64,000 nucleotides of DNA from Alphaproteobacteria bacterium (GCA_030147745.1 JASBUS010000061.1:1-64000), one strand, 5' to 3'; numbered from the stretch's first letter, positions 1 through 9,334 are shown. Translations and numbers: made by a program. Notes: generated by a model from the sequence alone, not told the origin.

Positions 1-294
1 AATTTTTTTCGAATTTTTTTAATGCAATCTCTAAACTCTTTTCCGACTTTAAACACTGCACAAACTGCGTTTCCTTCGACCGTCTCAGCACCAGTTCAAA
101 ACCAGCACCGCGTCGGTGAAAGGGGTTATATGTCAGAACGCCCCCCCGCGTCAACAGCTAATATTCATTATTTATTAGTTTTTTTTAATTTTTTTTCTTT
201 TTACAGCAAAAACAATGCGTTAGAATAAAGCGCAATTTTCAAGAGGGCGAAATCGCCAGAAAAAAGGCCATATTCAGGGGGAATCACATCAAAA
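1..294. other. AT-rich intergenic leader
   Basis: I see no convincing gene here. A 68-codon open frame at 22-228 has no ribosome binding site, poor composition and long homopolymer runs, and I do not call it. The stretch has several T7-T8 runs and a C7 run near 140. A weak sigma-70-like -10 (TAGAAT, about 221-226) lies upstream of the exonuclease gene. A similar GCGTAGAATAAAA string recurs at about 1430, upstream of the polysaccharide-export gene. Confidence 0.5.
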
Positions 295-891
295 ATGTCT
301 AATATAATTATTATCTATGACACCGAAGCAACATGTTGGGCCAAAGCCGATGGCAAAACATCGAGTTGGTGGAGTGAAGATTGGCAAGAGCCAGAGATCA
401 TTCAAATCGCCGCGCTGAAACTTGATGCCCGTAACTTTAATCAAGTCGCCGCCCCCTTCAATGTCCTGATTAAACCAAGCATTAATCCGACCCTGTCGCC
501 TTATTGCACAAAGTTAACATCTATTACCGATGCGCAGCTTGCCAAAGACGGTGTAAGTTTTAAAGACGCCGCCTTAGCCTTCCAACATTATTGCGGCGGA
601 GAAACCCCATTAAGCTATGGCGATGATCATCGTTATCTGAACTATAACCGTGATGACCTTTATGGCTTATCCATTCCTCCGTTCATCGGACAAGACCTTC
701 GCCCGCTATTTATGGCGATTGATCCCGCGACCCAGCATATTAACAGTGGCCGCCTTGCCGCACATTTTGGCCTGAATGCAAAAATCCAAGAACATTACGC
801 TTTGGAAGACTGCCGTTCCATACAGGCTGCGCTCAAGCATTTCCAAAACCATCCAGAATTGTTATCCTATTTTAAGCGCCCATCCCCTTAA
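295..891 (+). CDS. DEDDh-family 3'-5' exonuclease domain protein
   Basis: A stand-alone exonuclease-fold protein of 198 residues, probably a nuclease acting 3'-5' on RNA or DNA. The first acidic motif is YDTEAT (D9, E11), a middle acidic patch is YGDDH (about residue 108), and the C-terminal H..D pair lies in HYALEDCRS. This is the DEDDh order seen in the ERI1, DnaQ epsilon and RNase T families. There is no second domain, so it resembles ERI1/KapD-type single-domain proteins more than a polymerase proofreading subunit. An AGGGGGAA ribosome binding site precedes the ATG. The next gene begins 15 bp downstream, so the two are probably cotranscribed. Fold and active site are visible; the substrate is not known. 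Confidence 0.8.
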   Translation: MSNIIIIYDTEATCWAKADGKTSSWWSEDWQEPEIIQIAALKLDARNFNQVAAPFNVLIKPSINPTLSPYCTKLTSITDAQLAKDGVSFKDAALAFQHYCGGETPLSYGDDHRYLNYNRDDLYGLSIPPFIGQDLRPLFMAIDPATQHINSGRLAAHFGLNAKIQEHYALEDCRSIQAALKHFQNHPELLSYFKRPSP

Positions 892-906
892 ACAGAGGAA
901 CCCCAA

Positions 907-1395
907 ATGCAAGACAGTTTTATTCGCCTATTTGAACATGCAACATCTTTGCCTTGGTATGCCTATTTGGCCGCCTTTATTGCAATGGTCTTGGTGTTCG
1001 GTAAAAAGAAAGAATGGGAATATGAAGCCAAACTTTTCCAAGGCGACAATAAGGGCATAAAGGGCGAGCTTGAAATCATCAAGTTTAAGAATAGCGACCC
1101 TGAAGGGATTTTACAGGGGTATTTCCTGCCAGAGCTCTATGGCAAGGAAATTGAAGTTTTGCTGAATGACAATGTGATTCAAAAACTACATATCCATGAA
1201 AATGGTCAGCGCTATGATATTCTCTATCCCCGCCTAGAACGCAAAAGCCAAGATTTATTCCGCCCGCAGCAAGCACGGCGCTTTAACCTTGTCCGCCTCT
1301 GGTTTGATGACCGCGTCCTGCCAAGCAATACAGACCAAGTCATTATCCGCGCGAATGGACAGGATATCGCCCAAGGGCAGATGCTGATTGACTAA
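907..1395 (+). CDS. Membrane-anchored hypothetical protein
   Basis: I do not recognise this 162-residue protein. It has one hydrophobic segment near the N-terminus (about residues 18-32) followed by KKK, so the C-terminal domain is predicted to lie in the cytoplasm. That domain is beta-rich and contains FLPELYGKEIEVLLND and a run of short hydrophobic strands, possibly a small beta-sandwich. The ribosome binding site AGAGGAA (894-900) supports the start. It follows the exonuclease gene after 15 bp and is likely in the same transcript. Confidence 0.6.
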   Translation: MQDSFIRLFEHATSLPWYAYLAAFIAMVLVFGKKKEWEYEAKLFQGDNKGIKGELEIIKFKNSDPEGILQGYFLPELYGKEIEVLLNDNVIQKLHIHENGQRYDILYPRLERKSQDLFRPQQARRFNLVRLWFDDRVLPSNTDQVIIRANGQDIAQGQMLID

Positions 1396-1492
1396 ATCCA
1401 AGCGCCCCCTTCACAGAATCGCATTTTTTGCGTAGAATAAAACTTCCTATCGCGTCTATCTTCTTAGGCGCTCCTCCAATGAAACAAGATTT

Positions 1493-4177
1493 ATGATGTT
1501 GCGCCAAGCCAAACACGGAAGATTTATGCCGCGTTACAGACCGCTTATTTGTGGGCTGGCTTTGGGCTGTGCGCTTTTTGTGCCTATTGGGCAGCCTGCC
1601 TTAGCCGATGCAATGAATGCCTTGGCCTTTTCAGGGCATAACCAACAAAATGCCGCGCAAAATTATGATGACCAAGCGCTTTACCAATTAACGCCGAACC
1701 AAACGCAAAGGCTGCGTTACAATGCACCGCCACCACTGCCACAAAACGCGCGCGCCGTCGCAACGCAGCTGCCCTATCAAAATATGCGCGCGGAGCCATT
1801 AATCAAACAGCGTCTTTGGAACCAGTCAGGCGAACAAGATTTTGCCGCACGTGCTTCGCTGCAGGCTACACCATCGGCATTAGAAAGTTTTTATTCCGCG
1901 CGCATATTGGAAGAGCTGACACAATATGGCTATGACTTCCTACAAAATAATATGAGCACGCAAGAAACGCCGCCGCCTTTAGGGTTAGTCGGCGATGCCT
2001 ATATGCTCGGCGTCGGTGACCGCTTAAATATTGCTTTAACGGGTCAGCGTAATGCCAGTTACCAAATTGATATCGATAGTAATGGGCAAATCCAAATTCC
2101 AGGTCTTAATCCCTTTTCGGCGAGCGGCAAAACTTTAGGGGCATTAAAGGGCGAAATTACCGCGGCCTTATCAGATGATTATAACCAAAGCGTTTATATT
2201 GCCTTAAGTGAAATGCGCCGCGCTGCAATTTTAGTGGCAGGCCATGTCAAAAAACCCGGCCGCGTCGTCTTAAGCAACCAGCACACCGTAATTGATGCCC
2301 TGATGCAAGCCGGCGGCATTGATAAAACAGGGAGCTTGCGCCAAATCCGCCTTGTGCGTGATGGGCAAGTGCAAATGGTTGACCTTTATAGCTTACTACT
2401 CCATGGCGCAGAGAATTTTAACAGCAACTTGAAAGATGGTGACCGCCTGATCGTTCCGCCAATTGGCCCAACGGTCGCGATATCAGGCGAAGTTAAACGT
2501 GCGGGCATTTATGAAATTCTGCCTGCCGTACAAGGCATGTGGCATACAGGGCAGGCGCGCGCGCAAAATTTATCATTGAATGACCTGCTTGATATGAGCG
2601 GCGGCCTACTATCCCCCGGCAAGACACGTTATTTAAAACTTGATATGCAAAGCAGCGGCGATGAACATATGAGCGAGATTGACGATCCGTTCGCGCGCGT
2701 CTTTAGTGATGGCAGCATATTATCGGTCTCCCGCAACAAAGAACGCCGCGAAGGCACAATTGAAATTACGGGCAAAGCCCTGTCGAGTGGCCTGCACGCC
2801 CTAAGCACGAATCGGACGTTACGCGCATTAATCAAAGACGACCGCAGCCTCGGCCGCGATGTGTACCCCTTAATTGCCGTGATTGAACGCTGGAACAAAA
2901 AGACGCTCGCCCCCGAATATGTCAGCTTCTCCCCTTTAATGGTGTTACAGAATAAATTTGATGCCCCGCTGCAAGATGGCGATATATTGCATTTCTTCTC
3001 TTATGCGCAAATTCAAATGCTCGCCCCCAATCAAGAAGCCGCGCCTTTCCCGCATATGGAAGAGAGCAAAAATAATATTGCCTATGGCGCAACCGATGAT
3101 GACGATTTAGCCGCCTTTGAACAAATCCCCGATCATATCCGCGCGATATTAAAGGAGCGCAGCGCTTTCATTCGTGGCGCCGTGCGCAATGCAGGGCATT
3201 ATCCATTAAGTGATGGCGCGACTTTAGCCAATATCATTTCCGTCGCGGGCGGCTTAACCCTAGAAGCCGATAAAAAGAATATTGAAATCACCCGCCGTGA
3301 AGATAGCCCGCGCCAAGCTGAATATGAAGAGCTGCGTAAAATCAAACGCCGCAATATAAATATCAATGAACAAGCGGCAGAGAATATCTCCATCACCGCA
3401 GGGGACACGATTCGGATTAATCAAAAATTCAACAAGATTTCAGACAACCATGTCCAAATCATTGGCGAAGTTAAAAATCCGGGGCGCTATGACTTAATGG
3501 CGGGCGATACTGTCTTGAGCCTGATTGAACGTGCGGGCGGCTTAAATAAATATGCCTATGCAGAAGGTGCAATCTTAAGCCGCAAGAGCGAGCGCCATAT
3601 TGAAGCGCAGCGTTATAAAAGCTATGCACGTAATTTAGAAGTCGCATTGGCCAATAAAATGCAATCCGACAGCCCGCCAAATGACGGGCAAATTGCGATG
3701 ACCCGTCAATTAATCGATCAACTCAATAAGACTGAAACCATCGGGCGCATCACCTTTGAAGCCGACCCTGATATTTTGGCGACACATCCAGAAGTGAATA
3801 TGCTGCTCGAACGTGGCGACCGTATATATATTCCGAAGCGCCCATTAACCGTTCGCGTCAGCGGTGAAGTCTTATCGCCAGCCTCCTTACAATTCCGCAG
3901 CGAAAAGAAAGCGCGCGAATATATATATGAAGCCGGCGGCTATACCCGCAATGCTGATAAAGACCGCGTCTTTGTCGTTTATCCCGATGGCAGTGCACAG
4001 CCGCTTTATTTAGGGAATTGGACACATAGCGTCCCCTTCATACCACCGGGGTCGAGCATTATTGTCCCGCATGATCCAAAACCATTTAGCTTCCTTGAAA
4101 GCGCCAAGGATATTACGCAGATTTTCACCAACCTAGCCGTCACAGGTTTCTTGGTCAGTGAAATTCAAGATGAATAA
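1493..4177 (+). CDS. Polysaccharide export protein with multiple SLBB domains (Wza/PES type)
   Basis: An 894-residue protein of the outer-membrane polysaccharide export family. A signal peptide-like segment ends at ALADA (about residue 39). A Poly_export domain starts at YMLGVGDRLNI (about 170). At least four SLBB-type modules follow, recognisable by repeated xGxVKxPGxY/L strings such as VAGHVKKPGRV, ISGEVKRAGIY, IGEVKNPGRY and VSGEVLSPASL. Classical Wza is under 400 residues, so this is a long, multi-SLBB version. A second ATG at 1526, preceded by GGAAG, may be the real start because it gives a cleaner signal peptide. It probably forms or gates the outer-membrane pore for an exopolysaccharide, and the adjacent glycosyltransferase supports that. 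Confidence 0.85.
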   Translation: MMLRQAKHGRFMPRYRPLICGLALGCALFVPIGQPALADAMNALAFSGHNQQNAAQNYDDQALYQLTPNQTQRLRYNAPPPLPQNARAVATQLPYQNMRAEPLIKQRLWNQSGEQDFAARASLQATPSALESFYSARILEELTQYGYDFLQNNMSTQETPPPLGLVGDAYMLGVGDRLNIALTGQRNASYQIDIDSNGQIQIPGLNPFSASGKTLGALKGEITAALSDDYNQSVYIALSEMRRAAILVAGHVKKPGRVVLSNQHTVIDALMQAGGIDKTGSLRQIRLVRDGQVQMVDLYSLLLHGAENFNSNLKDGDRLIVPPIGPTVAISGEVKRAGIYEILPAVQGMWHTGQARAQNLSLNDLLDMSGGLLSPGKTRYLKLDMQSSGDEHMSEIDDPFARVFSDGSILSVSRNKERREGTIEITGKALSSGLHALSTNRTLRALIKDDRSLGRDVYPLIAVIERWNKKTLAPEYVSFSPLMVLQNKFDAPLQDGDILHFFSYAQIQMLAPNQEAAPFPHMEESKNNIAYGATDDDDLAAFEQIPDHIRAILKERSAFIRGAVRNAGHYPLSDGATLANIISVAGGLTLEADKKNIEITRREDSPRQAEYEELRKIKRRNININEQAAENISITAGDTIRINQKFNKISDNHVQIIGEVKNPGRYDLMAGDTVLSLIERAGGLNKYAYAEGAILSRKSERHIEAQRYKSYARNLEVALANKMQSDSPPNDGQIAMTRQLIDQLNKTETIGRITFEADPDILATHPEVNMLLERGDRIYIPKRPLTVRVSGEVLSPASLQFRSEKKAREYIYEAGGYTRNADKDRVFVVYPDGSAQPLYLGNWTHSVPFIPPGSSIIVPHDPKPFSFLESAKDITQIFTNLAVTGFLVSEIQDE

Positions 4178-4238
4178 TCTAAAAATATCAGTTATACTCC
4201 CGCCCATAAAATAAAAAATATTCTTTAGGGAGAACTCA

Positions 4239-5045
4239 ATGAACGATAATAATACTGGGTCAGCGCGCCCTTTATATACAATTGTCACCATTACCAAAGA
4301 TAATTTAGATGGCCTTAAAACCACCGAAGCCAGCATTCGCAACTTGAATAGCCAAGATTATGAATGGATCGTAATTGATGGCGCATCGACCGACGGCACA
4401 GTCGATTACCTCAAAACCCTTAGCGATGTTACATATATAAGTGAAACAGATGGCGGCATATATGATGCGATGAATAAAGCCATTCCAATGGCGCATGGCC
4501 ATTACACCATATTCATGAATGCAGGCGACAGTTTCGCCCATAATGATGTGATGCGCAAAATCGCCCGCGCTCATCAATTCATGCCAAGCATGATTTACGG
4601 TGATGCGTTGGAACAATGCCCGACCAATCCTGACCAGTTGATCTTTAAAGCCGCCCGTAAGCATAACCAAATTGCACGCGGCTTATTCACCCATCATCAA
4701 GCGATATTTTATAAGACCGATTTTCTGAAGAACTTCACTTATAATACATTCTATAAAATCGCCGCGGATTATGACCTGACCTTACGCTTTTTGAAGGCGC
4801 ATCCAAAGGCGCTTTATATTCCAAAGCCAATCTGCATTTTTGCCGCGGGCGGTGTCTCACAATTAAATGAACGCCGCGGCCGCATTGAACAGCAAATCAT
4901 TCGCAAGAAAGAACTTGGCTATTCATTACTGCAAAACAAACAAATTGCGCTGACACAAGGCGTGGCAAGCGCCATTAAAAACCGCATGCCGCCAATTTAC
5001 TGGTGGCTGCGCAACCACACGCCAATAGCAAAAAGCGCCCAATAA
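4239..5045 (+). CDS. Family 2 glycosyltransferase (WcaE-like)
   Basis: A 268-residue GT-A glycosyltransferase. It has the N-terminal strand YTIVTITKDN, the nucleotide-binding IDGASTDGT motif (about residues 46-54), the DGGIYDAMNKAI stretch, and a DxD-like NAGDS site (about 93). The pattern resembles colanic-acid WcaE and similar EPS glycosyltransferases. AGGGAG precedes the ATG. It lies 61 bp after the SLBB export gene on the same strand, consistent with surface polysaccharide assembly. Donor and acceptor sugars cannot be read from sequence. Confidence 0.85.
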   Translation: MNDNNTGSARPLYTIVTITKDNLDGLKTTEASIRNLNSQDYEWIVIDGASTDGTVDYLKTLSDVTYISETDGGIYDAMNKAIPMAHGHYTIFMNAGDSFAHNDVMRKIARAHQFMPSMIYGDALEQCPTNPDQLIFKAARKHNQIARGLFTHHQAIFYKTDFLKNFTYNTFYKIAADYDLTLRFLKAHPKALYIPKPICIFAAGGVSQLNERRGRIEQQIIRKKELGYSLLQNKQIALTQGVASAIKNRMPPIYWWLRNHTPIAKSAQ

Positions 5046-5057
5046 CAAGGGCGCTTT
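5032..5057. terminator. Shared terminator of glycosyltransferase and clpA genes
   Basis: A perfect 9-bp stem (AAAGCGCCC / GGGCGCTTT) with an 8-nt loop overlaps the stop codon of the glycosyltransferase and lies just past the stop of the convergent clpA gene. The minus-strand transcript has a U-run after the stem, so it works best for clpA. Confidence 0.75.
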
Positions 5058-5084
5058 CGCAAAATTGATTGATATCGTTTTAAG

Positions 5085-7484
5085 TTATGCCAGCGCCTTA
5101 GGTGCTGGCAAAGCTTTTCGGCCCGGTTGTTTGATTTTAATGTCCAGCGCAGTATCATTATCATTCTCTGGCGCTTTGACGACAACAGTATCACCCGCAG
5201 CCAATGTCCCTTCACAGAAGGCATCCACAAGCGCTGATTGGAAATAATCTCTAATCGCTTTCTTCGCTGGGCGTGCACCTAGATTTTCTTTCAACGAAAC
5301 CTGTGCGATGAATTCTTTAGCCGATTGTTCAAATTCAACTTTGATACCCTTATCAGCCAAACCTTTAATTTGTGGCGCAAGGTGAATATCCAAAACTTTG
5401 ACAAAATCTTCGACCTTATCCAAATTATTGAATTCAACCACATCATCCATACGGGCAACAAATTCACTGCTGAACACTTGCTTAATCATTTCTTCACGCT
5501 GCTGGCCAACAGTTGTATCTACAGCGTTAAAGCCTATGCCATTAACCTGCTTCAAAGTTGCGCCAATATTTGATGTCATCACAACATAAACATTTTGGAA
5601 ATCAGCCACGCGGCCCTGACCATCGGTCAGCTTCGCATTATCCATGATCTGCAACAAAATTTTGTAAACAGACGGGTGCGCTTTCTCGATTTCGTCAAGC
5701 AACAAGACGCAGCTTGGGTTTTCACGAATATCATTGATAAGCTTACCGCCTTCTTCATACCCAATATAACCTGGGTCTGAACCAACCAAACGCTTAAATG
5801 ATGTACTCTCTTGATACTCAGACATATCATAGCGGATCATTGGTACGCCAAGTTCTTTCGCCAATTGTTGTGTCAGTTCAGTTTTACCAACACCTGTGCT
5901 GCCAGTAAACATGAACGCACCAAGCGTCTTATTTGTACGTTCATCCGCAAACAAGCCTGATTCAGCATTACGTACACGGCGTACTACTTTATTAATCGGA
6001 CCTTCTTGGTTAATGACATTCGCATTAAAGCGCTCAGTCATCGTCATAAGTTTTGCTTTAAGGTTCGGATCATTGATCAGACCAATTTCGCGGCCAAGTT
6101 TACGACTCATTTCCGCGACCACATCAGCTTCACCAATCACGCCTTTTGTACCGTTTTCAGGCACAAAGCCGTCGCGCTGCGCCGCCAAGGCCAAATCTAG
6201 AATATCAAGCGCCTTATCTGGAAGGCAGCGGTCATGAATGTGACGCGCTGAATAATCAACGGCCGCTTGGATAGCTTCATTCGACATACGTACGCCGCTA
6301 TGGTGTGCTTCATAAGCTGCACGCTTACCTTCAATCATTGTGATCGCCAATTCTTTGCTTGGCTCTTTCACAACAAGTTTAGATACGCGGCGCTCAAGCG
6401 CACCATCTTTTTCAAGCAATTTAAATTCATTGAATGTCGTTGCACCCATGACTGAGATTGGGTTCTTCTGGTCACTCAAATAGGTTTTAAGAATATTTGA
6501 TGCATCCATCTTATCCTTACCTACCGCGCCCGCGCCGCAGATCATATGAATTTCATCAATGAAAAGGATCGCATTATTGGCCTTCACATATTCAAGAACA
6601 TTCTTCATACGCTTTTCAAAGTCACCGCGATATTTTGTACCCGCAACAAGTGAGGCAATATCAAGGCTAACAACTTCACGGCCTTTTAATTCTTCAGGCA
6701 CATTACCATCGATAATATTTTGAACGATGCCATAAGCAAGTGATGTTTTACCAACGCCCGCTTCACCAACAAAAATAGGGTTACGCTTTTCTTTACGCAG
6801 CAATGTACGTACAGCTTGTTGAATTTCATCATCACGGCCAATGACTGGCTCGAAGCTAGATTCTTTCGCCTGCGCCGTAAGATTTTTAAGGAAGTTTTCA
6901 GCGGCATGTGCATCTTCTTCAGCTTCTGGCTGCGCTTGTGGCTGAGCCGCAGGGCCTTCCTGCGGTTTCGCGACAAGACCAGTGCCCATCATATGCGGAT
7001 CTTGAGTGAAATGAACCAATTCAAGATCTTTAATACTTCCATGTTGACCATAATCTAAGGCTATAGATGCAAATGTGTTTGAATCTTTAAGAATAAAGCT
7101 CATCAAATCCGAAATGGTAAAACCATTTTCTGTTTCACCCAAAACATTTTCCATTGGGTTATTCGCCATAAAATGCTCAAGCGCATCAAGACAATCGCGC
7201 AAATCTTGCGTATATTCCATTTGGCCGACATCTGGCTCTATATTGGATTCCTCATAAGTGTCCAAAACGGTGTTTTGCACTTTCTCAAGAAAGTCATTAA
7301 ACGCATCTTCATCTTTGATACCCATATGGAAAAGCGCTTCTGAAAAAGGCTGTGGGTGCGCCTGTGAAAGCATAACAAGCAAATCAAGCGATGTTGGGTC
7401 TTCATTCGGACAAGTGTCGAAATGATCCTCGATATAACGTTCAACATCAGCAATAGTGAAAAATTCTATTTTCTTTTGGCTCAT
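5085..7484 (-). CDS. clpA: ClpA-type AAA+ unfoldase with divergent N-domain
   Basis: A 799-residue two-ring Clp ATPase, predicted to unfold substrates for ClpP. D1 has Walker A GEAGVGKT (240-247) and Walker B ILFIDEIH (306-313). D2 has Walker A GSTGVGKT (528-535), Walker B VLLLDEIEKAH, the arginine finger in EFVARMD, and sensor-2 GARP. A ClpP-docking loop IGF (650-652) is present; E. coli ClpA has IGL. The N-domain (1-165) keeps the double-repeat outline but is far from usual ClpA. A Pro/Gln/Glu-rich linker (172-195) follows it. No clpS lies next to it; three paralogous small proteins lie directly upstream on the same strand. It may be a specialised paralogue rather than the housekeeping ClpA. 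Confidence 0.88.
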   Translation of the reverse strand: MSQKKIEFFTIADVERYIEDHFDTCPNEDPTSLDLLVMLSQAHPQPFSEALFHMGIKDEDAFNDFLEKVQNTVLDTYEESNIEPDVGQMEYTQDLRDCLDALEHFMANNPMENVLGETENGFTISDLMSFILKDSNTFASIALDYGQHGSIKDLELVHFTQDPHMMGTGLVAKPQEGPAAQPQAQPEAEEDAHAAENFLKNLTAQAKESSFEPVIGRDDEIQQAVRTLLRKEKRNPIFVGEAGVGKTSLAYGIVQNIIDGNVPEELKGREVVSLDIASLVAGTKYRGDFEKRMKNVLEYVKANNAILFIDEIHMICGAGAVGKDKMDASNILKTYLSDQKNPISVMGATTFNEFKLLEKDGALERRVSKLVVKEPSKELAITMIEGKRAAYEAHHSGVRMSNEAIQAAVDYSARHIHDRCLPDKALDILDLALAAQRDGFVPENGTKGVIGEADVVAEMSRKLGREIGLINDPNLKAKLMTMTERFNANVINQEGPINKVVRRVRNAESGLFADERTNKTLGAFMFTGSTGVGKTELTQQLAKELGVPMIRYDMSEYQESTSFKRLVGSDPGYIGYEEGGKLINDIRENPSCVLLLDEIEKAHPSVYKILLQIMDNAKLTDGQGRVADFQNVYVVMTSNIGATLKQVNGIGFNAVDTTVGQQREEMIKQVFSSEFVARMDDVVEFNNLDKVEDFVKVLDIHLAPQIKGLADKGIKVEFEQSAKEFIAQVSLKENLGARPAKKAIRDYFQSALVDAFCEGTLAAGDTVVVKAPENDNDTALDIKIKQPGRKALPAPKALA

Positions 7485-7661
7485 AGATACGCTCCCTTAA
7501 ATTTAGCAGTTTTTGTGTCCCTGAAACTTTTTGTCTTTTTTTATGTATAAGCTTTTTTCCTATATGACAAGATACAAATATAGTTCACATCTGCGTTATA
7601 TAAGAAGATGCGATTAAACTATATTTTTCATAAAAAGTAAAGAGGAAAATATGGAAAATTA
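7485..7661 (-). promoter_or_regulatory. Possible internal promoter of clpA
   Basis: This 177-bp AT-rich gap lies between the third paralogue and clpA. On the minus strand it contains TTGTCA (plus-strand 7565-7570) with TATACA/TACATA 15-17 nt downstream, a possible weak sigma-70 promoter. AAGGGAG precedes the clpA ATG. I see no hairpin that would stop read-through from the paralogues. Confidence 0.3.
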
Positions 7662-8210
7662 TTAAATTATTAAATTCTGGGGCTTAGACTTAGCCAGCGC
7701 GCCTTTGTCCACCTGTTCAGAATCAGCCTCTGCCGCAGATTCCGTATCTAAAATTTCTTCACGGCCATAGCTTAAAACATAGTTCTCAGCCATTTTTTCT
7801 TGCAAAATCCGCATGAAGCCACGATCCGCATAGCGGCCAATCTCATCAACGAAACGGTCAATCGCCGCATTGGCATCGTCAACGTCATCAATTTTATTAA
7901 AACGAAAACATTCATTAGTACGGTCGATATGCATCACATATAGCCCTGTCGTCGCGCCGACATCTGTTTCATAGTAACTTAGATGCATTGAGTTTTTACG
8001 CACGCGCACCCATTTTTTATTGCCCGATGTATACGGCTCGCCGAAATTGCAAATATATGGATCTGTTGACGAATAGCGTGATGGCATGGCTTTACCCGTC
8101 GCCGCTAAAACCTTTTTAAAGGCATCCCATTTATCAATAAATGTCGGCGGCGGCAGGTCTTTCGGATCAACCGCAACTTTAGGCCCAAAAATTTTGCTTA
8201 AAATCGTCAT
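7662..8210 (-). CDS. Tandem paralogue family, member 3 (unknown function)
   Basis: 182 residues, soluble, no signal peptide. It is homologous to the two genes upstream. The shared core is an N-terminal F..K[WF].AFK..L helix, then KKWVRVRKNSMHLSYYETD, a hydrophobic strand, and a C-terminal helix pair with A..AI..FV.EI..YAD. I do not recognise the family. The shared block K.W.R...NS..[LI].Y[YH] suggests an alpha/beta fold of about 130 residues with a variable charged tail. It is the last paralogue before clpA. Its position makes a ClpA adaptor or substrate role conceivable, but this is inference only. Confidence 0.75.
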   Translation of the reverse strand: MTILSKIFGPKVAVDPKDLPPPTFIDKWDAFKKVLAATGKAMPSRYSSTDPYICNFGEPYTSGNKKWVRVRKNSMHLSYYETDVGATTGLYVMHIDRTNECFRFNKIDDVDDANAAIDRFVDEIGRYADRGFMRILQEKMAENYVLSYGREEILDTESAAEADSEQVDKGALAKSKPQNLII

Positions 8211-8225
8211 CAGATAAAGTCCTAA

Positions 8226-8765
8226 TTATTCTACAAGCGCTGCACTTGGCGCTTTCAACGTCTGCGGTATAATGGCCTGCGCTTTTGGCGCTTCCAATAA
8301 AATCATGCCGCGTGACGCTTTCTTGAAGGTAAACGCTTTCTCTTCATTCAATGCCGTATAAAGCTCTCGCAAAACACGGTTTTCAGCAAAAGGCGCAATC
8401 AGTTTAACAAAATCACTAATCGCTTCTTCAGCAGACAAATACTCATAAACTTTATTAATACGGTAACATTCTGCATATTCATCAATATCAAACACAGCCA
8501 AACTGCCGCGTTCCCCTAAGTCTTTGTCATGATAACGCAGGTGAATACTATTCGGGCGCAATTGCAGCCATTTTTTGAATCCTTGATCAACTTGCGTCCC
8601 AAAACCACAAATAAAAGGGCTTGTATCACCAAATTTCTCAGGCGCATTTTTCGCAATGGCTGTTAAAATATTTTTAAAAGCGACAAATTTTTCCTTAAAT
8701 TCAGCTGGCTTTTGGTGAACAGGTTTACCCGCCTGCGCCTGAAATGTTTGGTCTAATTTCGTCAT
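8226..8765 (-). CDS. Tandem paralogue family, member 2 (unknown function)
   Basis: 179 residues, cytoplasmic. It aligns along its length with both neighbours: KFVAFKNILTAIAK, KKWLQLRPNSIHLRYHDKD and AEEAISDFVKLIAPFAE match the corresponding blocks of members 1 and 3. The N-terminal 20 and C-terminal 35 residues are not conserved. It starts 12 bp after member 1 and ends 15 bp before member 3, so the three are clearly one operon. No catalytic motif, metal-binding cluster or DNA-binding signature is visible. Confidence 0.75.
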   Translation of the reverse strand: MTKLDQTFQAQAGKPVHQKPAEFKEKFVAFKNILTAIAKNAPEKFGDTSPFICGFGTQVDQGFKKWLQLRPNSIHLRYHDKDLGERGSLAVFDIDEYAECYRINKVYEYLSAEEAISDFVKLIAPFAENRVLRELYTALNEEKAFTFKKASRGMILLEAPKAQAIIPQTLKAPSAALVE

Positions 8766-8777
8766 AATCTACACACC

Positions 8778-9305
8778 TTACTTAATGATTGGTTCAATCG
8801 TTTTCTTGTCTTTGTCTTGCGCGGTTTCTGGCTGCGCCTCCGCTTTTGGCTCAGCATCTTCTTCCTTAGTCAACAGCAAAGCTTCATCCATCAATACCGC
8901 TTTAACCGCATTCATATATTCGGCATCCGCATATTCATCCATGATATTTACAAAGGCCGTAATCGCTGCCTCCGCGCTATCAAATTCAAATTTACGTTGT
9001 AGAACAAAAGCCTGACGCGCCTTATCAAGCGTCATCACATAAAGGCTCTCACAGCTCTCAGTCGTCGTATCGTAATAACGAATATAAACAGCATTTTTCT
9101 CTAAACGCACCCATTCCTTAGTGCCGTCTTTAAAGCCTACGCGCGCATGGTTCAAAGACATGCTATCTGAGGTTCTATCGCGCTTTTGCTCTTTACCAAT
9201 ATATTTAAGGGTAGCTTTGAATATACGGAACTTATCTTCAAATCCTTCCGGAAATGCCGACGGGCGTTTAGCGCCCTTTTGAAATAGCTGCTTAAATATA
9301 CTCAT
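8778..9305 (-). CDS. Tandem paralogue family, member 1 (unknown function)
   Basis: About 175 residues, first gene of the operon leading to clpA. The family core is present: KFRIFKATLKYIGK, KEWVRLEKNAVYIRYYDTT and AEAAITAFVNIMDEYAD. An upstream in-frame ATG exists at 9317. I prefer 9305 because GAGG lies at good spacing and the resulting start MSIFKQLF matches MTILSKIF of member 3. A charged tail rich in E, K and A ends the protein. Function unknown. Confidence 0.75.
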   Translation of the reverse strand: MSIFKQLFQKGAKRPSAFPEGFEDKFRIFKATLKYIGKEQKRDRTSDSMSLNHARVGFKDGTKEWVRLEKNAVYIRYYDTTTESCESLYVMTLDKARQAFVLQRKFEFDSAEAAITAFVNIMDEYADAEYMNAVKAVLMDEALLLTKEEDAEPKAEAQPETAQDKDKKTIEPIIK

Positions 9306-9334
9306 ACCCGTCCTCATAAAATTTTATATCCCTG

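Noticed and set aside
22-228. 68-codon frame at the left edge
   Set aside because: No ribosome binding site, homopolymer-rich composition, tail of F/N/K from AT runs. Looks like chance.
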